Source of the DNA: Pseudomonadota bacterium
Lineage (GTDB): Bacteria; Pseudomonadota; Gammaproteobacteria; Xanthomonadales; Xanthomonadaceae
NCBI GenBank assembly: GCA_023461075.1
Contig: JAEWNY010000068.1
Location: forward strand, 1-51,315
Direction: 5' to 3'
DNA: 51,315 nucleotides
Below the pieces are notes generated by a model, which saw only the letters and a list, made by a program, of their open reading frames with translations, was not told the origin of the DNA and did not search any database. The first letter of the stretch is position 1; each line of letters begins with the position of its first letter. This document shows, one piece after another, positions 7,355 to 14,981 of this stretch. The position numbers and the translations under genes are program-made.

Positions 7355-8659
7355 TCAATCGCTGGAGGAGGTGTCCAGCGCCTGCAGCCTTTCCCGCAAC
7401 AATCCGAGCCGTGAATCGCCGGCCCCACCCGGCGATGTCCGCGCCGCCAGACTGGCCGCCGGATCGCCTCCTGCCCAGCGATCAGGATTGGCAGCCTCTC
7501 GATACGCATCGCGGAACGGCAGGCCTTGGCGCGCCAGATCGACCGCGAGATCGGTGGCATACATCGACGGCTCCAGTGCGGCGCGCATGGCCTCGGGCTT
7601 CCATTCCAGTGCAAGCAGCAGCGCGGGCAACAGCCGCAGCGCCCCCAGCCCGCGCGCGAAGCCGTGCACCAGGCCGCCCTTGCCGAATTGCAGGTCGCGG
7701 TGATAGCCCGAAGGCAGCGAGAGCAACTGCTCGATCTCGATCTTGGACGCAGCCACGCTGGCATACGCCGCGCGCATCAGTTCGATGACATCCGGATTGC
7801 GCTTGTTCGGCATGATCGAGCTGCCGGTGGTGTATTGCGCGGGCAGGCTGACGAAGCCGAATTCGGCACTGGTGAACAATGACAGGTCCCAAGCGATGCG
7901 GCGCAGGTCGAGCATCCCGCTGCCGAGAGCCTCCAATGCGGCCAGTTCGAACTTGCCACGCGAGAGCTGAGCGTACAGCGGTGAGACCTGCATCCGCGCA
8001 AACCCGAGCGCCTGCGTGGTGTGGTCGCGGTCCAGCGGCAAGTTGACGCCGTAGCCGGCGGCAGTGCCGAGCGGATTGGCATCGACCCAATCGCGGGTGG
8101 CGTGCGCGCGCAGCGCATTGTCGATGAAGGCTTCCGCCCAGCCCGCCCACCACATGCCCGCGCTCGACACCACCGCGCGCTGCAGGTGCGTATAGCCGGG
8201 CATGGCGATACCGGCTTCAGCCTCCGCGCGCTGCAGGGCGACATCGGCGATGTCGCGCGAGATCTTCGCCAACTCGTCGAGCCGCGCCCTCAACCACAGC
8301 CTGGTCGCCACCAGCACCTGGTCGTTGCGGCTGCGCCCCGCGTGGATCTTCTTGCCGATGTCGCCAAGGCGCTCGGTCAGGCGGTCTTCGATCGCCGAGT
8401 GCATGTCCTCGAAGCGTTCGTCGAGCACGAAATCGCCATTGTCCACATCCTCGGCCAGCGTGTCGAGTTCGCGTTCCAGCGCCTGCAACTCGGAATCGGC
8501 CAGCAGCCCGATCCGTTGCAGGCCCTGCGCGTGCGCACGGCTGGCCCGGATGTCGTAAGCGATGAACTCGCGGTCGAGGATCACGTCATCGCCGGCCAGG
8601 AAGCGCTGGATGTCGGCATCGACCGCGACGCCTTCCTTCTGCCACAGCAGCTTGCTCAT
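7355..8659 (-). CDS. argH: Argininosuccinate lyase
   Basis: A 434-residue member of the fumarase/aspartase superfamily. It shows AGRSRNDQVLVATRLW (about residues 108-123), PGYTHLQRA (about 155) and the signature SSIMPNKRNPD at about 277-287. It splits argininosuccinate into arginine and fumarate, the last step of the pathway. The start overlaps the argC stop by ATGA. It is the last gene of the arg operon. The C-terminal codons end exactly at the IS remnant, so the final residues (SSSD) may have been altered by the insertion, although overall length is normal. Confidence 0.96.
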   Translation of the reverse strand: MSKLLWQKEGVAVDADIQRFLAGDDVILDREFIAYDIRASRAHAQGLQRIGLLADSELQALERELDTLAEDVDNGDFVLDERFEDMHSAIEDRLTERLGDIGKKIHAGRSRNDQVLVATRLWLRARLDELAKISRDIADVALQRAEAEAGIAMPGYTHLQRAVVSSAGMWWAGWAEAFIDNALRAHATRDWVDANPLGTAAGYGVNLPLDRDHTTQALGFARMQVSPLYAQLSRGKFELAALEALGSGMLDLRRIAWDLSLFTSAEFGFVSLPAQYTTGSSIMPNKRNPDVIELMRAAYASVAASKIEIEQLLSLPSGYHRDLQFGKGGLVHGFARGLGALRLLPALLLALEWKPEAMRAALEPSMYATDLAVDLARQGLPFRDAYREAANPDRWAGGDPAASLAARTSPGGAGDSRLGLLRERLQALDTSSSD

Positions 8660-9612
8660 GCCCTGCCCTCCATCGGGATGCCGGCGAACTCGTCGAAACC
8701 GAACGCAAGATTGAGATTCTGCATCGCCTGGGTGGCCGCGCCTTTGAGCAGGTTGTCGAGCACGCTGACTACCACCACCCTTCGACCATCATCCGATACC
8801 GTGAAGCCGCCGACTTCGGCATGGTGCTGTCCGGCTACACCCGATGTCCACGGAACTTCGTCGCGCACCACGACCAGCGGCTCCCCCGCGTAGAAATGCC
8901 GGTAGGCATCGACTACGGCATCGCGGGAAACGGCTCGATCCATATGCAGGTTGGCGGTGATCGACAGGCCACGGAAATGCGGCGCGACATGCGGCATGAA
9001 CTCCACCGCGGCGCAGTGACGGGTGACTTCCCGCTCGTGCAGGTGGCCGGTGAGCGCGTACGGCATCAGGTTGTCGCGCAGCAGCTCGGGATTGTTCTTG
9101 TCGCTCGGCGTGGTGCCGGCACCGGACCAGCCGGAGACACCGAAGCATTGCACCGGTCCGGCCAGTCGCGAACGCAGCGGCGCGAGGGCGAACTGCATCG
9201 CGCTGGCGTAGCAGCCTGGATTGCTGATGTGGCGCTGGCCCGTGTATTGCCTGCGGCTGAATTCCGGCAGGCCGTACTGCCAGTCGTCATCGAAACGATA
9301 ATCGGCGGAGAGATCGAGGATTACCGGCGCATCGCCGCGCGTATCGATGTTGGCGACGCAGGCCGCGGCTTTGCCGTTCGGCAGTGCCAGCACGTAGGCA
9401 TCGACATCCTCACCGGCCAAGGCTTCATGCGCGATGTTGCGATAGCGCAGATCGCCATCGAAGCCGGCGATGTGCTCGGCCACGCGCTCGCCATCACGCT
9501 CACGCGAAGACACGAATCCCAAGTCGAAACCCGGATGCGCCATCACCAGCCGGATCAATTCCTCGCCGACGTAGCCGCGCGCGCCTACCAAGCCGATACG
9601 ACGGTGCGTCAT
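8656..9612 (-). CDS. argC: N-acetyl-gamma-glutamyl-phosphate reductase
   Basis: A 318-residue NADPH-dependent reductase. The Rossmann start RIGLVGARGYVGEEL at residues 5-19 and the active-site segment HISNPGCYASAM (catalytic Cys near 136) are clear. It converts acetylglutamyl phosphate to the semialdehyde. It overlaps argB/A upstream and argH downstream by ATGA, so the three are translationally coupled. Confidence 0.96.
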   Translation of the reverse strand: MTHRRIGLVGARGYVGEELIRLVMAHPGFDLGFVSSRERDGERVAEHIAGFDGDLRYRNIAHEALAGEDVDAYVLALPNGKAAACVANIDTRGDAPVILDLSADYRFDDDWQYGLPEFSRRQYTGQRHISNPGCYASAMQFALAPLRSRLAGPVQCFGVSGWSGAGTTPSDKNNPELLRDNLMPYALTGHLHEREVTRHCAAVEFMPHVAPHFRGLSITANLHMDRAVSRDAVVDAYRHFYAGEPLVVVRDEVPWTSGVAGQHHAEVGGFTVSDDGRRVVVVSVLDNLLKGAATQAMQNLNLAFGFDEFAGIPMEGRA

Positions 9613-10940
9613 GCGGCCTCCTCAAGCGTCGCGGGCCTGGCGAGCGCATCTTCCACGCAGGCGCGGATCGCGTCGAAATCCTCCAGCCCGTACCAATACG
9701 TCTTCCACGGCTGGCGGCGGACGCTGCCGTCGGCCTCGGCATCGTAGAAAAGATTGACCGGGTTGTAGCGGCGCGAGCGCCAGTACAGGGCTGGCGTTTC
9801 GGCGCGCATCAATTCCCAGACCGCGCGGCCCAGACCTTCGCCCTGCGCGTCGTCGAGCACGGCGAACTTGTCGAGGTACGGTTGCGGGCCATCGCCGGTG
9901 AGGATCACCGCGGCGCGATAGTTCTCGCTTACCCACGCCTTCAAAAGGTTGGTGCGTTCGAAATAATCCGGCAGCAACTTGCGGCCGAAGGCGGAATCGA
10001 TCAGGCCACGCAGGCGCCCGAGGTCGAAATCGCTCCACGCTTCGCCGCGCAGCACGCGCTCGCCGCGCCGCACCAGGGTGCCCGAGCCCTTGTGGGTGAA
10101 CAGCTCCTTGGCCAGCTCCGCCGGGCGGGTGATCGAAACCGAGGACGAGAGCGGCACGTTGTCGAGCAATTCCCTAATCTGCTCTAGCTTGACGCGCATG
10201 CCGCCGTTGACCCAATCGGCCTGCATCAATCGCGCGTAGTCGGTGGACAGGTTGAGCGAATCGATCACCTTGCCGCGCTCGTCGAGCAGGCCGCCGGTGC
10301 CGGTGAGGAACACGATCTTGTCCGGCTGCAACTCGCGCACCAGCGCATTGGCGGCGAAATCCGCATTGATGTTGACGATCTGTCCGCCGGCAGTTTCGCC
10401 AAGCGAGGCGATCACCGGGATCGACCCGGATTTCAGGCTAGCGCGGATCGGTGCAAGGTCGACGCGCTCGACATCGCCGACCAGCCCGTACACCGCCTCG
10501 TCCTTGAGCCGCGCCTCGAACACGCCGGAGACGATCGAGGTCGCGCGCGCATCGGCGGCCTGCAAGGCTTCGACCAGAGCGAGGTTCTGCGCCTGCATCA
10601 CCCGTCGCACGATCGCCAGCGTGTCGCTGCGCGTCACCCGCAGGCCATCGACGGTCTGCTTGTCGATGCCGGCTTCGGCGATCGCCGCGTCCAGTTGCGG
10701 GCCCGCGCCGTGGATGACGATCGGAGTCAGGCCGACATCCTGCAGGAAGGCCAGCGAGGAAGTCAGCGCATCCAGGTCGTCGCGCAGCACCGCGCCGCCG
10801 ACCTTCACCACCGCGAATCGCGCGGCTTCCAGCTCCGAATAGCGCTTGATGTACTGGTTGATCTCCTTGGTGCTGGCCATCGAGGACAGTAGCCGCAGGA
10901 TGGTCATGCGGGTTTGCGGATCGTGGACTTGCAAGTTCAT
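9609..10940 (-). CDS. argB: Bifunctional acetylglutamate kinase / N-acetylglutamate synthase
   Basis: A 443-residue fusion. The N-terminal amino-acid-kinase domain (about 35-285) includes FAVVKVGGAVLRDDL, VIHGAGPQLD and KIVFLTGTGGLLDERG. The C-terminal part (about 290-440) is a GNAT domain of the type found in vertebrate-like NAGS (SENYRAAVILTGDGPQPYLD). Such fusions in xanthomonads both make and phosphorylate N-acetylglutamate, which explains the absence of a separate argA or argJ nearby. ATG at 10940 is chosen because it overlaps the argE' stop (ATGA) and MNLQVHDPQTR has no competing upstream ribosome site. Confidence 0.93.
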   Translation of the reverse strand: MNLQVHDPQTRMTILRLLSSMASTKEINQYIKRYSELEAARFAVVKVGGAVLRDDLDALTSSLAFLQDVGLTPIVIHGAGPQLDAAIAEAGIDKQTVDGLRVTRSDTLAIVRRVMQAQNLALVEALQAADARATSIVSGVFEARLKDEAVYGLVGDVERVDLAPIRASLKSGSIPVIASLGETAGGQIVNINADFAANALVRELQPDKIVFLTGTGGLLDERGKVIDSLNLSTDYARLMQADWVNGGMRVKLEQIRELLDNVPLSSSVSITRPAELAKELFTHKGSGTLVRRGERVLRGEAWSDFDLGRLRGLIDSAFGRKLLPDYFERTNLLKAWVSENYRAAVILTGDGPQPYLDKFAVLDDAQGEGLGRAVWELMRAETPALYWRSRRYNPVNLFYDAEADGSVRRQPWKTYWYGLEDFDAIRACVEDALARPATLEEAA

Positions 10941-12028
10941 TGCGTCGGGTTCGCGAGGATGCATTGGATGGAGGCGGCGTAGCGTTCGAGCTGTTCGATC
11001 GCCACCCATTCGTCGGCCGTGTGCGCCTGGGCGATGTCGCCGGGGCCGTAGACGATCGCGTTCATGCCGGCCGCGGAGAACAGCGAGGCTTCGGTCCAGA
11101 AATCGACCGCATCGCCGATCGGGAGCTGCAAGGATTCGGCCAGCGCCTGGGCGTCGCGGCGGCGGTTCTCGGCGTCGCTCGCATCACCCGCCGGCAACGA
11201 CGGGCCACGGAATGTCTCTTCGTACTCGGCATCCGTGTTGGCGAAACCGCGGAACTGCCCATGCAACTCGTCCATCGACTGCGACGGCAGCGGGCGGAAG
11301 CCGAAGCGCAGCTCGGCACTCGGCGCGATCACGTTGGCCTTGATCCCGCCTTCCACCTTGCCGATGTTGAAGCGCAGGCCCTTGAGCCCGTCGAATGCCT
11401 GCGCGGCATGCGCCTCGACATGATCAAGCGCACGCACGCCCCAGCGCATCGACTGGTGCAGGGCGCTCGCATCTGGTGAAAGCGCCGCGCTGGCGTGGCC
11501 GGCAGTGCCGCGGAACTGCATCCGCACCGCACTGATACCGCGATGGGCCAGCACCGCCTCGCAGCGGGTCGGCTCGGCGACGACGACATCCTTGAAGCCG
11601 TGGTCGCGCGCAAGGAAGGCAGCGATGCAACGCGGGTCGTTGGCTTCCTCGTCGCTGGAGAACAGGAAAGCCGCATCACCCGGAGTGCTCTGTGCCACCG
11701 TGAGCAAGCCGGCCGCAGCACCCTTGATGTCGCAGGCGCCGAGGCCGATTGCACGATCACCCACTATTCGCAACGTGAAGGGATCCGCGCTCCATCCCGG
11801 CGAATCGGGCACCGTGTCCAGGTGGACGTTGAACAGCAGGCGCGGCCGGCCACGCACGGCGAGCAGCGACACCGCGCCATCGCCGTGGTCGATCACCTCG
11901 ACACCGAAACCTTCGAGCTGCGAACGCAGGTAGCCGAAGATGCCACCCGCCGCCGCGATCGCGCGCGGCGGGTTGCGGGTGTCGACCGACACCAGTTGCG
12001 CCAGGTGCTGCAGGATCAGGTCGCGCAT
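10937..12028 (-). CDS. argE: N-acetyl-L-citrulline deacetylase (ArgE-like)
   Basis: A 363-residue M20-family metallo-deacylase with HLDTVPDS (first metal His, about 73-80), GLGACDIKG (bridging Asp), SSDEEAND (catalytic Glu pair) and a C-terminal AHTADEWV metal His. In xanthomonads this enzyme acts on N-acetylcitrulline rather than acetylornithine; the neighbouring AOTCase gene supports that reading. ATG 12028 overlaps the argG stop by one base (TGATG), and the stop overlaps argB/A by four. Confidence 0.9.
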   Translation of the reverse strand: MRDLILQHLAQLVSVDTRNPPRAIAAAGGIFGYLRSQLEGFGVEVIDHGDGAVSLLAVRGRPRLLFNVHLDTVPDSPGWSADPFTLRIVGDRAIGLGACDIKGAAAGLLTVAQSTPGDAAFLFSSDEEANDPRCIAAFLARDHGFKDVVVAEPTRCEAVLAHRGISAVRMQFRGTAGHASAALSPDASALHQSMRWGVRALDHVEAHAAQAFDGLKGLRFNIGKVEGGIKANVIAPSAELRFGFRPLPSQSMDELHGQFRGFANTDAEYEETFRGPSLPAGDASDAENRRRDAQALAESLQLPIGDAVDFWTEASLFSAAGMNAIVYGPGDIAQAHTADEWVAIEQLERYAASIQCILANPTQ

Positions 12029-13239
12029 CAGGATTCGGAATTCACTTCCGCCCACAGCGTGCTGCTCATGCCGAACAGCTTGATGAAGCCCTCGGCCTCC
12101 TCGACGCCCCAGTCGGCGGACTGCGCATAGGTCGCGCCCTTGGCGTTCAGCACGTGCGGCGAGCGCACTTCCACCGCGTCCACACGCGCGCCGCCGGTTT
12201 CCAGCACCACCTCGCCGTTGACCTTTCGCTGGCTGGATTTCAGGAAAGCCTCCAGGTCGGCCTTGAGCGGGTCGTGGAAGAAGCCTTCGTAGACCAGCTC
12301 CACCCACTTGCGCGCGACTTCGGGCTTGAAGCGATTCTGCTGCTTGGTCAGCACCGCTTCCTCCAGCGCGCGGTGTGCGGTGAGCAGGGCGATGAGGCCG
12401 GGCGCTTCGTACACGATGCGGCCCTTCAGGCCGATGGTGGTGTCGCCGGTGTACATGCCGCGGCCGACGCCGTAGGCGGCGAACAACTCGTTGAGTTTCG
12501 CCAGCACGGCCGCGCCTTCCAGCGCCTCGCCGTCGACCGACACCGCTTCGCCTTCGATGAACTTCAGCGTCACCCGCAGTGCGTCCGCCGGCCACTCGCC
12601 GCGCGGCTTGCACCAGCCACGCGCGCCCTCGCCCGGGGCCTTCCATTCGTCGATTTCGCCGCCGGACAGGGTCACGCCGAGCAGATTCTCGTTGATCGTG
12701 TATTGCTGTTGCTTGGCGCGTACGCCGAAGCCGCGCTCCTCCAGATATGCCTGCTCGTAGGCGCGGGTCTGGGTGTGTGCCTTCTGGATTTCGCGGATCG
12801 GCGCAACGATGCGGTAATCGCCGCTCGCCTTGACCGCCAGGTCGAAGCGCACCTGGTCGTTGCCCATGCCGGTGCAGCCATGCGCGATGGCATTGGTGCC
12901 CAGCGCATGCGCGCGCGCCAGCGCGGCATCGACGATGAGATAGCGGTCGGACACCAGCAACGGGTACTGGCCCTGGTAGGCCTCGCCCGCCCAGACGAAC
13001 GGCTTGACGAAGCCTTCCCAGATCGCCGGGCCGCCATCCACGGTCACGTGCGAGGCGACGCCCAGCTCCCTGGCGCGGTCTTCGATGAAGGCGCGCTCCT
13101 CGGCATCGACGCCACCGGTATCGGCAAACACCGTGTGCACGGTCCAGCCCTGCTCTTGCAGGTAGGGCACGCAGAACGAGGTGTCCAGCCCGCCGGAGAA
13201 GGCGAGCACGATGTCGCGGCTGTTCTTGCTGTCGTTCAT
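12028..13239 (-). CDS. argG: Argininosuccinate synthase
   Basis: About 403 residues with the N-type ATP pyrophosphatase loop LAFSGGLDTSFCVPYL near residues 11-26. The conserved HGCTGMGNDQVRFD, PIREIQKAHTQTRAYE and GRGMYTGDTTIGLKGR segments follow. It condenses citrulline with aspartate. The second ATG (13239) is chosen as start because AAGGA lies 6 nt upstream of it, whereas it touches the first ATG (13245). The gene begins 13 nt after argF'. Confidence 0.94.
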   Translation of the reverse strand: MNDSKNSRDIVLAFSGGLDTSFCVPYLQEQGWTVHTVFADTGGVDAEERAFIEDRARELGVASHVTVDGGPAIWEGFVKPFVWAGEAYQGQYPLLVSDRYLIVDAALARAHALGTNAIAHGCTGMGNDQVRFDLAVKASGDYRIVAPIREIQKAHTQTRAYEQAYLEERGFGVRAKQQQYTINENLLGVTLSGGEIDEWKAPGEGARGWCKPRGEWPADALRVTLKFIEGEAVSVDGEALEGAAVLAKLNELFAAYGVGRGMYTGDTTIGLKGRIVYEAPGLIALLTAHRALEEAVLTKQQNRFKPEVARKWVELVYEGFFHDPLKADLEAFLKSSQRKVNGEVVLETGGARVDAVEVRSPHVLNAKGATYAQSADWGVEEAEGFIKLFGMSSTLWAEVNSES

Positions 13240-13252
13240 CGGCATTCCTTGT

Positions 13253-14263
13253 TCAATCGCTCTGTTGGATGAGGTGGGCCATCACCGCTTTCTGCACATG
13301 CAGCCGGTTCTCGGCTTCGTTGATGGTGATGCAGTTGGGCGAGTCCATCACCGCATCGGTGGCCTTGACGTTTCGGCGCAGCGGCAGGCAGTGCGAAAAA
13401 ACGCCGTTGTTGGTCATCGCCATCTTGGCTTCATCGACGATGAAGTGCTTGAACTTGTCGCGTATCGGCTTTTCCTGCTCCCAGTTGCCGAAGTAAGGCA
13501 ATGCGCCCCAGCTCTTGGCGTAGACGACATCGGCATCCTGGTAGGCGCTGTCGATGTCGTGGCTGACGGTCAGCGAGCCGCCATTTTCCGCCACGTTCTG
13601 CTGCGCCCAATCCATGTAGCGCTCGTCGAGCACGTATTGCTCGCTCGGGCACAGCAGGGTCACGTCCATGCCCATGCGGGTGGCGATGGTGAGCGCGGAA
13701 TTGGCGACCGCGGTGTTCAATGCCTTCGGGTGGTAGGTCCAGGTCAGTACGTACTTTTTCCCGCGCAGATCCTCGCTGCCGAAGTGCTCCTGCAGGGCCA
13801 GCGCATGCGCGAGTTCCTGGCAGGGATGGGTGATCGTCTCCATGTTGATCACCGGCACGGTCGAATATTTGGCGAAACCATTGAGAACGCGGTCCTCGCG
13901 GTCGACCGACCAGTCGACGAACTTGGGGAAGGCGCGCACGCCGATCAGGTCGACGTAACGGCTCAGCACCCGCGCGACTTCGGCGATGTGCTCCTCCGCC
14001 TCTCCGTCCATCACCGTGCCGAGATCGAATTCGATCGGCCAGGCATCCTTGCCTGGCTGCAGCACCACCGCATGGCCGCCGAGCTGGAAGGTGCCCAGCT
14101 CGAAGCTGGTTCGCGTGCGCAGGGATGAATTGAACAACACCAGCGCGACGCCCTTGTCCTTGAGCGCATCGCCGAACTTGTGTTCCTTGTAATTGGCGGC
14201 ATCGCGCAGCACCGCGTCGATCTCGGCGCGGCTCCAGTCTTGGGTGTTGAGGAAGTGCTTCAT
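13253..14263 (-). CDS. argF': N-acetylornithine carbamoyltransferase (AOTCase)
   Basis: About 336 residues, carbamoyl-phosphate motif SLRTRTSFELG (about 46-56). The loop VMDGEAEEHIAEVARVL carries the Glu equivalent to Glu92 of the Xanthomonas campestris AOTCase, where true ornithine transcarbamylases have Pro. HPCQELAHALAL and FSHCLPLRRN are also conserved. It carbamoylates N-acetylornithine to N-acetylcitrulline. ATG 14263 matches homologue starts; an in-frame GTG at 14272 is an alternative, and neither has a strong ribosome site. First structural gene of the operon, preceded by a putative attenuator. Confidence 0.95.
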   Translation of the reverse strand: MKHFLNTQDWSRAEIDAVLRDAANYKEHKFGDALKDKGVALVLFNSSLRTRTSFELGTFQLGGHAVVLQPGKDAWPIEFDLGTVMDGEAEEHIAEVARVLSRYVDLIGVRAFPKFVDWSVDREDRVLNGFAKYSTVPVINMETITHPCQELAHALALQEHFGSEDLRGKKYVLTWTYHPKALNTAVANSALTIATRMGMDVTLLCPSEQYVLDERYMDWAQQNVAENGGSLTVSHDIDSAYQDADVVYAKSWGALPYFGNWEQEKPIRDKFKHFIVDEAKMAMTNNGVFSHCLPLRRNVKATDAVMDSPNCITINEAENRLHVQKAVMAHLIQQSD

Positions 14264-14285
14264 TCGATTCACATGGTGGCGGGCG

Positions 14286-14317
14286 AAAAAGACGAAACCC
14301 GGCGCGAGGGCCGGGTT
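14286..14317 (-). terminator. Terminator-like hairpin just upstream of argF'
   Basis: A perfect 8-bp stem (14317-14310 with 14303-14296), a 6-nt loop, and after 5 nt a run of five U (14290-14286) on the minus strand. It ends 22 nt before the argF' ATG. It could terminate the upstream gene, but its position and an alternative pairing partner at 14338-14345 suggest transcription attenuation of the arg operon. Confidence 0.65.
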
Positions 14318-14353
14318 CTGGGAATCATGCAGGGATGCAGACCGGACCGGCGC

Positions 14354-14389
14354 TCAGTGCTCGCACAGTCGGCGCGCACGCGAAGTCAT
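14354..14389 (-). CDS. argL: Putative arginine leader peptide (11 codons)
   Basis: Reads MTSRARRLCEH then TGA: three Arg codons (CGT, CGC, CGA) in a run of four. The stop lies 9 nt before a segment (14345-14338) that can pair with the 5' arm of the terminator hairpin. The upstream sequence GCAGG is only a weak ribosome site, and the same frame is open further upstream with ATGs at 14401 and 14452, so the true start is uncertain. The assignment rests on architecture, not on homology; the symbol is provisional. Confidence 0.5.
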   Translation of the reverse strand: MTSRARRLCEH

Positions 14390-14461
14390 GCCTGCGGCCA
14401 TCCAGGCGGCGGACTGGTGCGAGACGGCGGCGTGGGCGGGCAGGTGCTGCATGAGGCGCGC

Positions 14462-14490
14462 ATGGTCGCACGCGCCAGCCGGTGCGACAA
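14462..14490 (-). promoter_or_regulatory. Candidate promoter of the arg operon
   Basis: Minus-strand TTGTCG (14490-14485), 17-nt spacer, GACCAT (14467-14462): moderate matches with ideal spacing, directly after the upstream gene. It would give a leader of about 190 nt containing the leader peptide and the hairpin. No A/T-rich ArgR-box palindrome is visible between 14264 and 14493. Confidence 0.4.
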
Positions 14491-14493
14491 GCG

Positions 14494-14856
14494 TCACGGC
14501 TTGACCTGGGTGCCGATCACTGGCGTCACCCCGACCCGGATGCGCAAGCGACGGCCCGGGTCCTGGGCCAGCCTTGAACGGTATTTCGTGCCGCGCCACG
14601 TGTAATCGACGTCGTAGCCGATGGTCCGCCGCAGTTCGCGCGGCACACGCACCTCCCGGCACTGGCCGTTGTCGTTGCAGCGACGCTCATTGCCGGATAC
14701 GGTCACCACCTGCTCCACCGGCTCCACGCGCAGCACCTGGGCGTAGTCGTAGCGCACTTGTTCGGCGGGCACGACCGTGTCCCCGGCCCGGAGGGCAGGC
14801 GGCACGATGGCAAGCACGGAGGCGATCAGGATCGGTGGCAAGGATTCGCGGCGCAC
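14494..14856 (-). CDS. Hypothetical exported protein related to the flanks of glycine-zipper 2TM proteins
   Basis: About 120 residues with an N-terminal hydrophobic segment (SLPPILIASVLAIVPPALRAG), probably a signal peptide. The mature part has DYAQVLRVEPVEQVVTVSG, a C-x5-C pair and IGYDVDYTWRGTKYRSRL, then RLRIRVGVTPV. These segments flank the glycine zipper in SlyB/RcsF-neighbour type outer-membrane proteins, but here the zipper is missing. GTG 14856 is used as start; TTG 14880 is possible and neither has a ribosome site. Function unknown; periplasmic or outer-membrane location inferred. Confidence 0.6.
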   Translation of the reverse strand: MRRESLPPILIASVLAIVPPALRAGDTVVPAEQVRYDYAQVLRVEPVEQVVTVSGNERRCNDNGQCREVRVPRELRRTIGYDVDYTWRGTKYRSRLAQDPGRRLRIRVGVTPVIGTQVKP

Positions 14857-14878
14857 GTCGGAAGCGGGCTCGAACGGC

Positions 14879-14913
14879 AAAAAGGAAAGGCCCGCAGTGT
14901 AGGCAGGCCTTCC
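14879..14913 (-). terminator. Hairpin plus U-run upstream of the hypothetical gene
   Basis: GGAAAGGCC (14884-14892) pairs with GGCCTTCC (14906-14913) with one bulged A; on the minus strand five U follow (14883-14879). It points toward the hypothetical gene and lies about 23 nt before its GTG. It could be an attenuator of that gene or stop antisense transcription from the cysS side. Confidence 0.4.
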
Positions 14914-14981
14914 CGACGCCTCGCTGAACCAAGCCCCACCGCGCCCCGCCCGGTAGAATCCACATCCCCACGAGGATTCGC

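Noticed and set aside
14264..14493. ArgR operator boxes for the arg operon
   Set aside because: Searched by eye for A/T-rich ARG-box palindromes; the region is GC-rich and none was found.
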